Origin: an uncultured Oscillibacter sp.
Lineage (GTDB): Bacteria > Bacillota > Clostridia > Oscillospirales > Oscillospiraceae
Assembly: GCA_910578935.1 (NCBI GenBank)
Contig: CAJTSM010000020.1
Location: forward strand, 1 to 55,241
Reading direction: 5' to 3'
Length of the DNA: 55,241 bases
A program made the position numbers and the translations under genes. The notes under the pieces were generated by a model. It searched no databases. It had not been told where the DNA came from and saw nothing but the letters and a program-made list of their open reading frames with translations. This document shows positions 23,670-31,606 of this stretch, one piece after another; within the stretch, counting starts at the first letter, position 1; each line of letters opens with the position of its first letter.

Positions 23670-25118
23670 TTACTCACTCTGACGAAGAAGGCCCTGTTTG
23701 ATGTCCCACAGTCTCTGGCTGAGGTCCACATAGTACGTGTGGGGATTCTCAAACCGCTTGACCTCATCCCAAAGGGTTTCCACCTGTTCTTTGCAGTACG
23801 CCTGAATTTCCCGGAGGGAAGGCCGCCGGTATACCAGCTCGCCCCCTTGGAAAACAGGAACCTGAAGCGGCTTCACCGTGAAATTTGTGTAGGTCTTTCG
23901 TTTCCAGGTAGCCCTGGGATCGAAAAGCTCCAGGCTCTGGCTTTCATCCACTTTTTCGTCCCAGACAGCGATATAGTCCGCCTCGGCCTTGCCGGTGGCT
24001 TTGTCAAAGATACGGTAGACCTTTTTGAAATGGGGGTTGGTGATCTTGTCCACATTTTCGCTGACCTTGATCTTGGGAACAATTTTTCCCCTTCCATCCT
24101 CCAGCGCCACCAGCTTGTATACCCCGCCGAAGACCGGCTGGCTGCTGGCGGTGATCATCCGCTCTCCTACGCCGAACATGTCAATCTGAGCCCCCTGGAT
24201 CAGCAGGTCCCGAATGATATATTCATCCAGAGAGTTAGAGGCGGAAATTTGGCACTCCGTCCAACCCGCGTCGTCCAGCATTTTTCGGGCCTTCCGGGTC
24301 AGGTAAGCGATGTCGCCGGAGTCCAGGCGGATACCGCACTTCTGGATGCCCAGGGGTTTCAGCACGGCGTCAAAGGCCCGGATCGCGTCAGGCACGCCGG
24401 ATTTCAGGGTGTTGTAGGTGTCCACCAGAAGCGTCGCGTTATTGGGATAGAGCTTGCAATAGGTTTCAAACGCCTCATACTGGGTGTCGAACATCTGCAC
24501 CCAGGCATGGGCCATGGTGCCCCCGGCGGTGACGCCGTAAAGCTGGTCGGAGATCGTGCAGGCTGTCCCGGCGCAGCCGCCGATGTAAGCCGCCCGGGCC
24601 CCGGTGATGGCCCCGTCGGTGCCCTGGGCCCGGCGGGAGCCGAACTCCAGCACCGTCCGCCCCTGGGCCGCCCGGACGATGCGGTTGGCCTTGGTGGCAA
24701 TAAGGCTCTGGTGATTGACCGCCAGCAGGGTAAACGTCTCGATGAGCTGTGCCTGAATGGCGGGGGCCCGGACCGTCACCACCGGCTCCTGGGGGAAAAT
24801 GGGGGTCCCCTCGGGAATCGCCCAGATATCCCCGGTGAAACGGAAGTCCCTCAAATAGGCCAGGAACTCTTCGGAGAACAAGTTCCTCCCCCGGAGGTAT
24901 TCGATATCCTCCCCGTCAAAATGCAGATCCAGAATGAAGTCGATCAACTGATCCAGACCCGCGCAGATCGCGAAGCCGCCTTTATCCGGCACATCCCGGA
25001 AGAATACGTCAAAATAGGTAATCCGGTCCCGGAACCCCGTTTGGAAATAGCCGTTACCCATGGTCAGCTCGTAGAAATCACAGAGCATGGTCATGTTCAG
25101 CTTTTGTTCGGTGCGCAT
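23670..25118 (-). CDS. pncB: Nicotinate phosphoribosyltransferase
   Basis: 482 residues. Converts nicotinate and PRPP to nicotinate mononucleotide, the first step of the NAD salvage (Preiss-Handler) route, in the cytoplasm. Family marks include the opening LNMTMLCDFYELTMGNGYF, LEFGSRRAQGTDGA, GTMAHAWVQMF, IRLDSGDIAYLTRKAR and FGVGERM. ATG 25118 has an AGAGGGTG site; a further upstream in-frame start at 25181 would begin at the -35 of the promoter and is unlikely. The gene has its own strong promoter. Confidence 0.95.
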   Translation of the reverse strand: MRTEQKLNMTMLCDFYELTMGNGYFQTGFRDRITYFDVFFRDVPDKGGFAICAGLDQLIDFILDLHFDGEDIEYLRGRNLFSEEFLAYLRDFRFTGDIWAIPEGTPIFPQEPVVTVRAPAIQAQLIETFTLLAVNHQSLIATKANRIVRAAQGRTVLEFGSRRAQGTDGAITGARAAYIGGCAGTACTISDQLYGVTAGGTMAHAWVQMFDTQYEAFETYCKLYPNNATLLVDTYNTLKSGVPDAIRAFDAVLKPLGIQKCGIRLDSGDIAYLTRKARKMLDDAGWTECQISASNSLDEYIIRDLLIQGAQIDMFGVGERMITASSQPVFGGVYKLVALEDGRGKIVPKIKVSENVDKITNPHFKKVYRIFDKATGKAEADYIAVWDEKVDESQSLELFDPRATWKRKTYTNFTVKPLQVPVFQGGELVYRRPSLREIQAYCKEQVETLWDEVKRFENPHTYYVDLSQRLWDIKQGLLRQSE

Positions 25119-25152
25119 GTGGGAAACACCCTCTTCTCTCGTTGTTCCCTTG

Positions 25153-25181
25153 ATTATAAGCAAAGCGTCCGGGAAATGCAA
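25153..25181 (-). promoter_or_regulatory. Promoter of pncB
   Basis: Minus-strand TTGCAT (25181-25176), 17-bp spacer, perfect TATAAT (25158-25153), 35 bp before the start codon. Confidence 0.75.
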
Positions 25182-25250
25182 TCTCTTTTTTAGGAAAAAT
25201 TCACGAAAATAGAAAGGTGTCCCGACAGCAGTCTTGTCAGCCGAAAGAGA

Positions 25251-25268
25251 GCCCGCCTTACGGCGGGC
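25251..25268 (-). terminator. Terminator of the ABC transporter operon
   Basis: GCCCGCC and GGCGGGC with a 4-nt loop, placed just after the lipoprotein pseudogene on the minus strand. T-rich sequence flanks both sides. Confidence 0.65.
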
Positions 25269-25280
25269 CTTTTCTTTGTA

Positions 25281-25612
25281 TTATAGCGCGCTGTCGTACT
25301 CCAGCCGCCGGAAGCCGTCCGCCCAAAGATAGATGGTGTTCCCACCGTCAAAACGGTCCGTGAAGGTTTCGGAGATGGTTTTCCCCCTCTTCCGTCTCAA
25401 AGAAAACCGTATAGGTCAGCCCCTCCTCTTCCGGCAGGGTGAAGGAACAGAGCCGGGGGTTGGAAATAGCCACGCCGCCGCATTCCACGGTAACATTGGA
25501 GACAGCCTCAACCCCGCAGTCAGTGAGAATCTGTCCGTTCGGATTATGTTCTCCTCTGGCCGCAGGCGGTAAGGAGGAGCAGGATGCCGATGATCCAGAG
25601 TGTCCTTTTCAT
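25281..25612 (-). pseudogene. Small lipoprotein gene broken by two frameshifts
   Basis: ATG 25612-25610 overlaps the permease stop (ATGA). It reads MKRTLWIIGILLLLTACGQR, a lipoprotein signal with a TACG lipobox, then hits a stop after three more residues. Continuation appears in the next frame (GEHNPNGQILTDCGVEAVSN to FFETEEGE) and, after a second shift near 25390, in the third frame (TISETFTDRFDGGNTIYLWA to EYDSAL), ending at TAA 25281. Two shifts of the same kind, the second next to a G5-A4 run, fit real decay or homopolymer sequencing errors. The intact protein would be about 110 residues, outside the membrane. The family is not recognised. Its place in the transporter operon suggests an accessory role. 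Confidence 0.72.
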
Positions 25613-28296
25613 CCTTCCGCCTCCCGCAGACGCTCCACGATGGTCCGGCGGGACACGCTCCGGTAGGTCCACAGGGGCACCAGGGCCCCCAGGGCCAGGA
25701 AAATGGGCAGAATCACCAGGATGGGCGCGACGGTCAGCCGGTAGGAGAAGAACCAGAAGATATCTCCCAGGACGCTCCCCAACAGGGGGCCCAGGATCAC
25801 CGTCATCACCAGGGACACCGCCAGGGCCAGGAGGGTGTAGTACAGCCCCTCGTACACCAGCATGGTTTTGAGCTGCTTTCCCGTCATGCCCACGGACTGG
25901 AGCACCGCCAGCTCCCGCTTCCTCGTCAGGATGCCCGTCAGCACCGCGTTGACGAAGTTCAGCACGCCAACCAACCCGATGATGAAGCTCAGGGCCCCGC
26001 CCATGGTCATGAACATGCTCCGGAAGCCCTCGAACTCGGCCACATACGTGGCCCGGCTCTCGTAGTCGTAGAGGGGCTGGACGCTCTCGGTGTACTCCGC
26101 CAGGAAGGACTCCATGTCCGGCTCCGCCTCATCGGTAGTGTTGAAAATATAGGTCATGACGCTGTCCGTCCCGGTGTCCTGCTTGAAGCGTTCCGCGCCC
26201 AGGACGAACTGGTCCGCGCCGTAGTAGCGGTAATTGATGGAGCCAGGCACCTTCACCAGGGCGCAGACGGTGTATTCCACGTCCTCATATTCTACGGCCC
26301 GGCTCGTCCAGTTCCGGTTGGGGTCCACATTCTCGGTGTCCTCGATGACTTCCCCGTTGTCCATATAGAAGTATTCCCGCTCCGTGACATAGCGCAGGGT
26401 CACCTTGTCTCCCAGCTTGGCCCAGTTGGAGCCGAAGATGGTGGCGTTGTAGTCGTCCGACAGGTACACGGCGGCGATGGCCTTCTGTGTGGGGTCCGAC
26501 AGCGGGGCCAGGTCCCCCTCAAACACATCCACCAGGCTGAGGGGGAAGTCCTCCATGCCGTAGAGCTGCACCCGGTCCGCCAGGAGGCCGTTGTCCAGCC
26601 GCTCCTTGAATTTTATTTGCTGGTCCAGCACCTCCGGTGGGTTCCACTTGCTCCAGACACCCCGGAACCACTCCTCGGTGATGAACTGCTCGATGTCGGA
26701 GACGTTGCCGTAGATCCGGCCGCTTTCCTCCACGCCTCCCTGGGCATTCACATCGGAAATGATCTCCTCCGGCACCGCCTCGTCGGTGGAGCGGAAGCCC
26801 CCGCTGCCGACCTGGAAGTAGGCCGCATCCCCCAGGATGAAGTCCACGTCGGCGTTCCGGGCCAGGTACTTGTTCATGTCGAAGCCGATGGAGAAGGTAT
26901 AGGTCATGGTGGCCAGCACCACCGCCAGGGTCAGGGAGATGACCGTCACCACGGTCTTGCCCTTGCTGCGGCCCAGGTTGGCCCAGGCCATTTTCGGCAG
27001 GGACGCGCCGCCCTGGGCCTTCCGGGTCTTCTCTCGTTTGCCGGGCTTTTTGGGGGTTCCGCCCTCGGTGTAGCGGACGGCCTCCACCGGGGAAACCTTC
27101 GCCGCCATGCGCCCCGGACGGGCGCAGGAGAGGAACACCGTCAGCAGGGAAAACAGGGCCGCGCCGATGAAGATCAGGGGGTTGAAGGAGACAAAGGCGT
27201 GCTTGTAGCTCAGCTGGGCCATGATGATGGGGGTCAGCTTGTTGCCGATGACGAAGCCCAGAATCAACCCCAGGGGGACGCCCATGAGGCTCAGCATCAG
27301 GGCCTGCTGGCGGACGATGCGTTTGAGCTGCTTTCCGGTGGTGCCGATGGTCTTCAAGAGGCCGTAGAACCGGATATCGTTGGTGACGGAGATCTGGAAA
27401 ACGTTGTAGATGATGAGATAGCCCGTGAAGATAATCAGCAGCAGCAAAACCACGATGGCCAGGAGGGTGGTGATATCGAAGTTATTGGAGAACTGCGCCC
27501 CGGAGTAGCCCCAGTTGACGCCGGTGTCCAGGTAGTTGTCCGCCTGGAAGTCCTCCCCCTGATAGCCGTGGTTCCGGAGGACCTGATAGACGTCCTCCTC
27601 GATGCTCATGGCGTTTTTGAACATCATGCTCAGGGTCCATTTTCCGGTGATGGAGTAGGGGTCCCCGCTGCTGAGGGCGCAGAGCTCCTCGGCGGCGGAC
27701 CGGGGCAGGAGGACGTGGCTAGCCATCGTGGCGCTGTCGTACTCCCACCAGCCGGAGAGGGTGAAGGTCCGGGTGACGGGGGTGGGGTTGGCCGTCAGGG
27801 TGTCGATATCGAAGGTTATGGTGAACTCCGCGCCGATCTCCGGCTCCACCCCTAGGAGGGACAGGACCCGGAGGTCCGTGGCGGCCTCGTTGGTGCCCTC
27901 CCGGGGGAGGGCGCCCACGGTGGGCTCACAGAAGTGGTGGGGCGCGGCGGCGGGTTCCATATAGCTGACTTCCACGTGGGACTTGTTGAAGGGAGGCTCC
28001 GTGGGCATCCCCACGAACAGCCGGGCGAAGCCCTCTTTGATGAGAGGGTCGGTCCGGAACTCCTCCACCTGCTCCCAGGTGATGTCCTTGATGGAGGCGT
28101 GGCCGTCGCCCCCCGCCTGGCGGAAGTTCTCCTGCTGGTAGGAGTAGTTGATGGAGGCGGCAATGGTAAAGAGGGAGGTAAAGAGCACCGTGGTCAGGGC
28201 GATGGCCAGGACGGCCACGATGTTCCGGGTTTGGGCTGCTTTCATGGACCGGAGCCCCAGGCGGCGGATGCAGCCCCTGTTGGTAACACGGATCAT
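25609..28296 (-). CDS. ABC transporter permease, FtsX/MacB type
   Basis: 895 residues. One N-terminal membrane helix (NIVAVLAIALTTVLFTSLFT), a long extracellular region, three helices near residues 275-390, then a second copy of the same plan ending in three helices. This is the duplicated FtsX architecture of peptide or antimicrobial-resistance exporters. It would be driven by the ATPase encoded 2 bp upstream. ATG 28296 follows GAGGAGG inside the end of the ATPase gene. Its stop overlaps a lipoprotein pseudogene. The two-component genes at 36174-37778 are of the kind often paired with such exporters, but they are not adjacent. Confidence 0.9.
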   Translation of the reverse strand: MIRVTNRGCIRRLGLRSMKAAQTRNIVAVLAIALTTVLFTSLFTIAASINYSYQQENFRQAGGDGHASIKDITWEQVEEFRTDPLIKEGFARLFVGMPTEPPFNKSHVEVSYMEPAAAPHHFCEPTVGALPREGTNEAATDLRVLSLLGVEPEIGAEFTITFDIDTLTANPTPVTRTFTLSGWWEYDSATMASHVLLPRSAAEELCALSSGDPYSITGKWTLSMMFKNAMSIEEDVYQVLRNHGYQGEDFQADNYLDTGVNWGYSGAQFSNNFDITTLLAIVVLLLLIIFTGYLIIYNVFQISVTNDIRFYGLLKTIGTTGKQLKRIVRQQALMLSLMGVPLGLILGFVIGNKLTPIIMAQLSYKHAFVSFNPLIFIGAALFSLLTVFLSCARPGRMAAKVSPVEAVRYTEGGTPKKPGKREKTRKAQGGASLPKMAWANLGRSKGKTVVTVISLTLAVVLATMTYTFSIGFDMNKYLARNADVDFILGDAAYFQVGSGGFRSTDEAVPEEIISDVNAQGGVEESGRIYGNVSDIEQFITEEWFRGVWSKWNPPEVLDQQIKFKERLDNGLLADRVQLYGMEDFPLSLVDVFEGDLAPLSDPTQKAIAAVYLSDDYNATIFGSNWAKLGDKVTLRYVTEREYFYMDNGEVIEDTENVDPNRNWTSRAVEYEDVEYTVCALVKVPGSINYRYYGADQFVLGAERFKQDTGTDSVMTYIFNTTDEAEPDMESFLAEYTESVQPLYDYESRATYVAEFEGFRSMFMTMGGALSFIIGLVGVLNFVNAVLTGILTRKRELAVLQSVGMTGKQLKTMLVYEGLYYTLLALAVSLVMTVILGPLLGSVLGDIFWFFSYRLTVAPILVILPIFLALGALVPLWTYRSVSRRTIVERLREAEG

Positions 28297-28298
28297 GG

Positions 28299-28988
28299 TT
28301 ACGCCTCCTCCCCGATGGTCCGGGAGGAGCGGATTTTCCCGTCCTCAATGCGGATGACACGGTCCGCTGTCTGGGCGATTTCCTCGTTGTGGGTAATCAT
28401 GACGATGGTCTGGGCGAACTTCTGCCCTGTGATTTTAAGGAGGGCCATGACGTCCTGGCTGGTCCGGGAATCCAGGTTGCCCGTCGGCTCGTCGGCCAGG
28501 ATGATGGCGGGCTTGGCCGCCAGGGCCCGGGCGATGGCCACCCGCTGCTGCTGTCCGCCGGAGAGGTTATTGGGGAGGTTCCGGAGCCTCTTCTCCAGGC
28601 CCAGGGTTTCAATGATCTGGTCCACATAGCCGCTGTCGGGCTTTCGACCGTCCAGCTGAATGGGAAGGACGATGTTCTCATAGACGCTGAGGACGGGCAC
28701 CAGGTTGTAGTTCTGGAAGACGAAGCCGATCTTCCGGCGGCGGAAAATGGTGAGGGCCTCGTCCTTGAGGGAGAAGATGTCCTTCCCGTCCACGGTGACG
28801 GAGCCGGAGGTGGGCCGGTCCAGCCCGCCCAGCATATGGAGCAGGGTGGACTTGCCGGAGCCGGAGGTGCCGACGACGGCCACGAACTCGCCTTTTTCCA
28901 CGGTAAGGCCGACGCCGTCCAGGGCGCGGACCTCCGTCTCGCCGGAGCCGTAGTGCTTGCGCAGGTCTTTTGTTTCCAAGATGGTCAT
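28299..28988 (-). CDS. ABC transporter ATP-binding protein (MacB/LolD type)
   Basis: 229 residues with every ATPase motif: Walker A GTSGSGKST, Q-loop in FVFQNYNL, signature LSGGQQQR, Walker B IILADEPTGNLDS and the H-loop His in MITHNEE. This LolD/MacB class powers mechanotransmission across the membrane for FtsX-type permeases, which matches the gene 2 bp downstream. ATG 28988 follows GGAGG. A 610-bp palindromic element begins about 115 bp upstream, so the promoter lies in that short space. Confidence 0.95.
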   Translation of the reverse strand: MTILETKDLRKHYGSGETEVRALDGVGLTVEKGEFVAVVGTSGSGKSTLLHMLGGLDRPTSGSVTVDGKDIFSLKDEALTIFRRRKIGFVFQNYNLVPVLSVYENIVLPIQLDGRKPDSGYVDQIIETLGLEKRLRNLPNNLSGGQQQRVAIARALAAKPAIILADEPTGNLDSRTSQDVMALLKITGQKFAQTIVMITHNEEIAQTADRVIRIEDGKIRSSRTIGEEA

Positions 28989-29104
28989 ATCTGATTACCT
29001 CCAAGGTAAAGTGTTTATTTGGCGGCGGTGCGCCGCTTTCATGGTGGTTACTTTACCATGGGAATCTGTCCAGATTCTTTCTGAAATCTAACAGAGTTGT
29101 AAGA

Positions 29105-29714
29105 TGTACTCGCCCTTGCGGGCGGGGTGGATTCAGCTATGATGACAGCTGGTCCAATGCACCCCCCCATTTTCTCTTTTCCTTCCAGAAGGAAAAGAGA
29201 AAACGGGCCGTGCACGGTCCAAAAGAGAAAAGGAAGTATTGGGAGACGCGTACGTTTGGACGAGGGGACGCGCAGGGGGTGCCTCCGGCTTTACAAATGT
29301 CTTCTGCCCGCAGCGTGGTCTTAGCGGGGGTTTGGATGTCGTTGAATCGACTTTCTCCTCTTTCCGCTGCCGCTACCCTGGCGCTTGCAGGCACCAAAGA
29401 AATGGCGGCCAGCGTAGCGCCGCCGCTATGGCACGCACTGAAAGAGAAGCCGTTAGGCGCAGTTCTGAAGCAAGCACCAGGTTAGCGGCAGCGAGGATGG
29501 GAGGACAGGCCATGCTTCAACCACCCAACCCCCGCCCGCACCACACCGTGGGTAGGGACATGCGTGTCAAACAGTCGGCACTTCTTGCGCGCCCCCGTTT
29601 TCTCTCTTCCACCGTGCACGGCGCATTCTCTCTTTTCGCAAAAGAGAGAATGGGGGGTGCATTGCACCAGCCATCGCTGACTGCCAATCTTCCCCGCCCG
29701 CAAGGGCGAGTACA
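29105..29714. repeat. 610-bp imperfect palindrome with 23-bp exact terminal inverted repeats
   Basis: The ends (29105-29127 and 29692-29714) are exact 23-bp inverted repeats, beginning TGTACTCGCCC. The arms keep matching inward: the GGTnCAATGCACCCCCC words, the AAAGAGAAAA tracts with GCCGTGCACGGT, and further in GCTGCCGCTA and CTGGCGCTTGC near 29360-29390, mirrored near 29470-29500. The apex lies near 29404-29425 (GGCGGC and GCCGCC). Transcribed, it would fold into one very long hairpin. No transposase, no convincing coding frame and no obvious target duplication are present. It may be a MITE-like non-autonomous element. It sits between divergent genes (ABC ATPase and yjdF). Confidence 0.75.
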
Positions 29715-29753
29715 GGCCCCCTTGCATTCCGCCCGCCTTTCCGTTATGATGGT

Positions 29754-29880
29754 TCCGCGGAGATAAAAACACAGTCCGGTCGGTAGTCCGGGCATACCCC
29801 GCCCACCCCGCCGGGGTATCAGTAACCTGCCTCCTTGGTTGTCCGTTCTCCGTGAGAGATTCGAAAAGGAGGAACCGCGT
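29754..29880 (+). promoter_or_regulatory. Probable yjdF (azaaromatic) riboswitch leader
   Basis: The leader before yjdF has a closing stem CGCGGAGA (29756-29763) with TCTCCGTG (29847-29854), an inner hairpin ATACCCCG/CGGGGTAT (29794-29819) and the segment AGATAAAAACACAGTCC. CCTCCTT at 29830-29836 is exactly complementary to the AAGGAGG ribosome binding site at 29866-29872, so ligand-dependent masking of translation is possible. The call rests on these structures and on the known association of this riboswitch class with yjdF genes; I could not align it to the family model. Confidence 0.58.
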
Positions 29881-30300
29881 ATGGAAACCGGATACGCAAC
29901 AATCACCGTCCGCTTTGAGGACCCCTTCTGGGTCCTCCTTTACGAACGAAGCGGCGGCGGGACTTTTGAGGCCTGCAAGCTCCCCTTTGGAGCGGAGCCG
30001 GGGGACCAGGAGGTCTACGCCTTTTTGCTGGAGCATTGGCGGCATTTGAAATTCAGCCCGCCCGTCGCCATGGAGGGTCCGCCGGAGCGGAAGGTCAGCC
30101 CCAAGCGGGCCCGCAGGGAGGCCCGGAGGGCCGTTCAGCCCGCTGCCCTAGGCACCAAGGCCCAGCAGGCCCTGGCCCTCCAGCGGGAGGAGGGCAAAAC
30201 CGCCCGGGCCCGCAAGTCCCGGGCGGAACGGGAGGCGGAGGCGGAACAGAAGTTCGCCCTCCGGCAGGAGAAACGACGGGAAAAGCGGAAGGGACATTAG
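29881..30300 (+). CDS. yjdF: YjdF family (DUF2992) protein
   Basis: 139 residues. The N-terminal part ITVRFEDPFWVLLYER and LEHWRHLKFSPPV, then the highly basic C-terminal half (PKRARREAR, GTKAQQALALQREE, KFALRQEKRREKRKGH), match the YjdF/DUF2992 family of Bacillus and Clostridia. The tail should be a charged helix able to bind RNA. The role is unknown; in other Firmicutes the gene is controlled by a riboswitch that senses azaaromatic compounds, which suggests a detoxification job. ATG 29881 follows AAGGAGG with eight bases of spacing; an in-frame start at 29839 would lie inside the leader structure. Confidence 0.88.
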   Translation: METGYATITVRFEDPFWVLLYERSGGGTFEACKLPFGAEPGDQEVYAFLLEHWRHLKFSPPVAMEGPPERKVSPKRARREARRAVQPAALGTKAQQALALQREEGKTARARKSRAEREAEAEQKFALRQEKRREKRKGH

Positions 30301-30320
30301 TTTCGGAAGCAGTACGCAGA

Positions 30321-30356
30321 CAGCGCCCCGGAGGGTCTTCCCTCTCCGGGGCGCTG
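30321..30356. terminator. Hairpin between yjdF and the two-repeat lipoprotein gene
   Basis: A perfect 13-bp stem (CAGCGCCCCGGAG and complement) with a 10-nt loop sits between convergent genes. T-tracts are weak on both sides. Confidence 0.55.
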
Positions 30357-30357
30357 G

Positions 30358-31605
30358 TCATTCGGCCCAGGCCTGATTCCGCTCCAGGGCCTCCACGTAT
30401 TCCAGATCCATTACATCCAGCAGCTCCGCGATTCTGCCGGAGGGATAGCGCTCCCGGCAGGAGGACATGGTTTCGGCAAACTCCACCGAGCTGCCGTGCC
30501 AGGCGGCGTCGGCGGAGGCGATGCTCATACAGATCACATCCGCCGCCAAGGTCTGGTCCCAGTAGTCCACCCGCTGGTCCCCCATGAGGACCAGGTAGGC
30601 CAGCACCGTGTCCGGCGCTTCCAGGAAGCGGCTGCGAAGCTCCTCACCGGACCCCTCCGTCAGCGCGTCGCCCCACAGGTCGAAGACGATGAGCTGATCC
30701 AGAGGCGCCGTGTTCGTGTGGTCAAAAATATCGGCGAAGCGCGGGTCGTCCAGGGTCCTCTTGAGGCCGAAGGCGTCCAGGCCGGTATCGACGGCCCGCC
30801 AGCCCTCCGACGGCGGTTCCCGCGGGGGCGCGTGACTGGGTTCTGCGCCCTGCCAATGGTTCCGCTCCATGCCCGCGGCGTGTTCCTTCTCCAGCACGTC
30901 CAGCAGCTCCGCCATCCGGCCCGTGGGATATGTCTCTCGGCAGGCCGCAAGGGCCGCGCCGAACTCGATGCTGTTGTACCAGGCGGCGTCGGCGCCGGCA
31001 ATGGTCCGACAAATCACCTCCGCCGCAGGCTGGTTCCAATACCCGTCCTGCTGGTCCCCCATCAGTGCCAGATAGGCCAGCAGAGTATGGGGGGCCTCCA
31101 GAAACCTTCTCCACAGCTCATCGCTCACGTCCTCACCGGCCGCGCCGTCGGAGGACAGGGAAACGGCAATCAGGCGGTTTAAAGAAAGCCGGTCCGCTCC
31201 GCCGTAGACCGCCGGGTCCCCAATGGGGTCCTCTACGACGCCATAGTCCTTGGCGGATATGCTGACGGTCTGCCAGTCCGTCTCCTCCAGACTCTCCAGC
31301 GCCGGGGCAATGTCTTCGGCCAGCGCCTTGTCCTCCGGCCTCGCCAGGACGGCGGGGACTTCTTCCCCGGCAGGGACCGGGAAGCCTTCTTCCGGCGGAG
31401 GGGCATCCGATTCATCTGGGATTCCCTCCCCGCCGGAGGCTTCCTCCCCCGGCACAGGTTCAGCGGGCGGGACGGTTTCAGAGGACCGGGCCGGGGGCTC
31501 CTCCGGCGGGGCGTCAGACGGCAAGGCCCCCTGCCCGCCGCAGGCGGCGAACAGGAGGCACAGCGCCGACGCCAAGGCAATCACGCCTGTGACGTTCTTT
31601 TTCAT
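30358..31605 (-). CDS. Lipoprotein with two tandem domains, unknown function
   Basis: 415 residues. A signal peptide with lipobox FAACGG (C22) sends it to the outer face of the membrane. A Pro/Glu-rich linker follows (about residues 28-90). Two copies of one domain of about 130 residues then follow (about 118-250 and 280-412); both carry RRFLEAP/RSRFLEAP, LLAYLALMGDQ/VLAYLVLMGDQ, ADAAW, CRETYPTGR/CRERYPSGR and MAELLDV/IAELLDV. I do not know the family. The gene lies 1 bp from nfnB, but its product gives no link to electron transfer, so any shared transcription may be read-through. Confidence 0.8.
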   Translation of the reverse strand: MKKNVTGVIALASALCLLFAACGGQGALPSDAPPEEPPARSSETVPPAEPVPGEEASGGEGIPDESDAPPPEEGFPVPAGEEVPAVLARPEDKALAEDIAPALESLEETDWQTVSISAKDYGVVEDPIGDPAVYGGADRLSLNRLIAVSLSSDGAAGEDVSDELWRRFLEAPHTLLAYLALMGDQQDGYWNQPAAEVICRTIAGADAAWYNSIEFGAALAACRETYPTGRMAELLDVLEKEHAAGMERNHWQGAEPSHAPPREPPSEGWRAVDTGLDAFGLKRTLDDPRFADIFDHTNTAPLDQLIVFDLWGDALTEGSGEELRSRFLEAPDTVLAYLVLMGDQRVDYWDQTLAADVICMSIASADAAWHGSSVEFAETMSSCRERYPSGRIAELLDVMDLEYVEALERNQAWAE

Positions 31606-31606
31606 C

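Noticed and set aside
25600..27855. A 751-codon open frame on the plus strand opposite the ABC permease
   Set aside because: It is rich in His, Gly, Gln and Asp in low-complexity runs, has no family likeness, and mirrors the permease codons. High GC keeps the antisense frame open.
29239..29766. Open frames of 150-190 codons inside the long palindrome
   Set aside because: They have no family likeness, exist on both strands because of the palindrome, and are low in expected codon bias.
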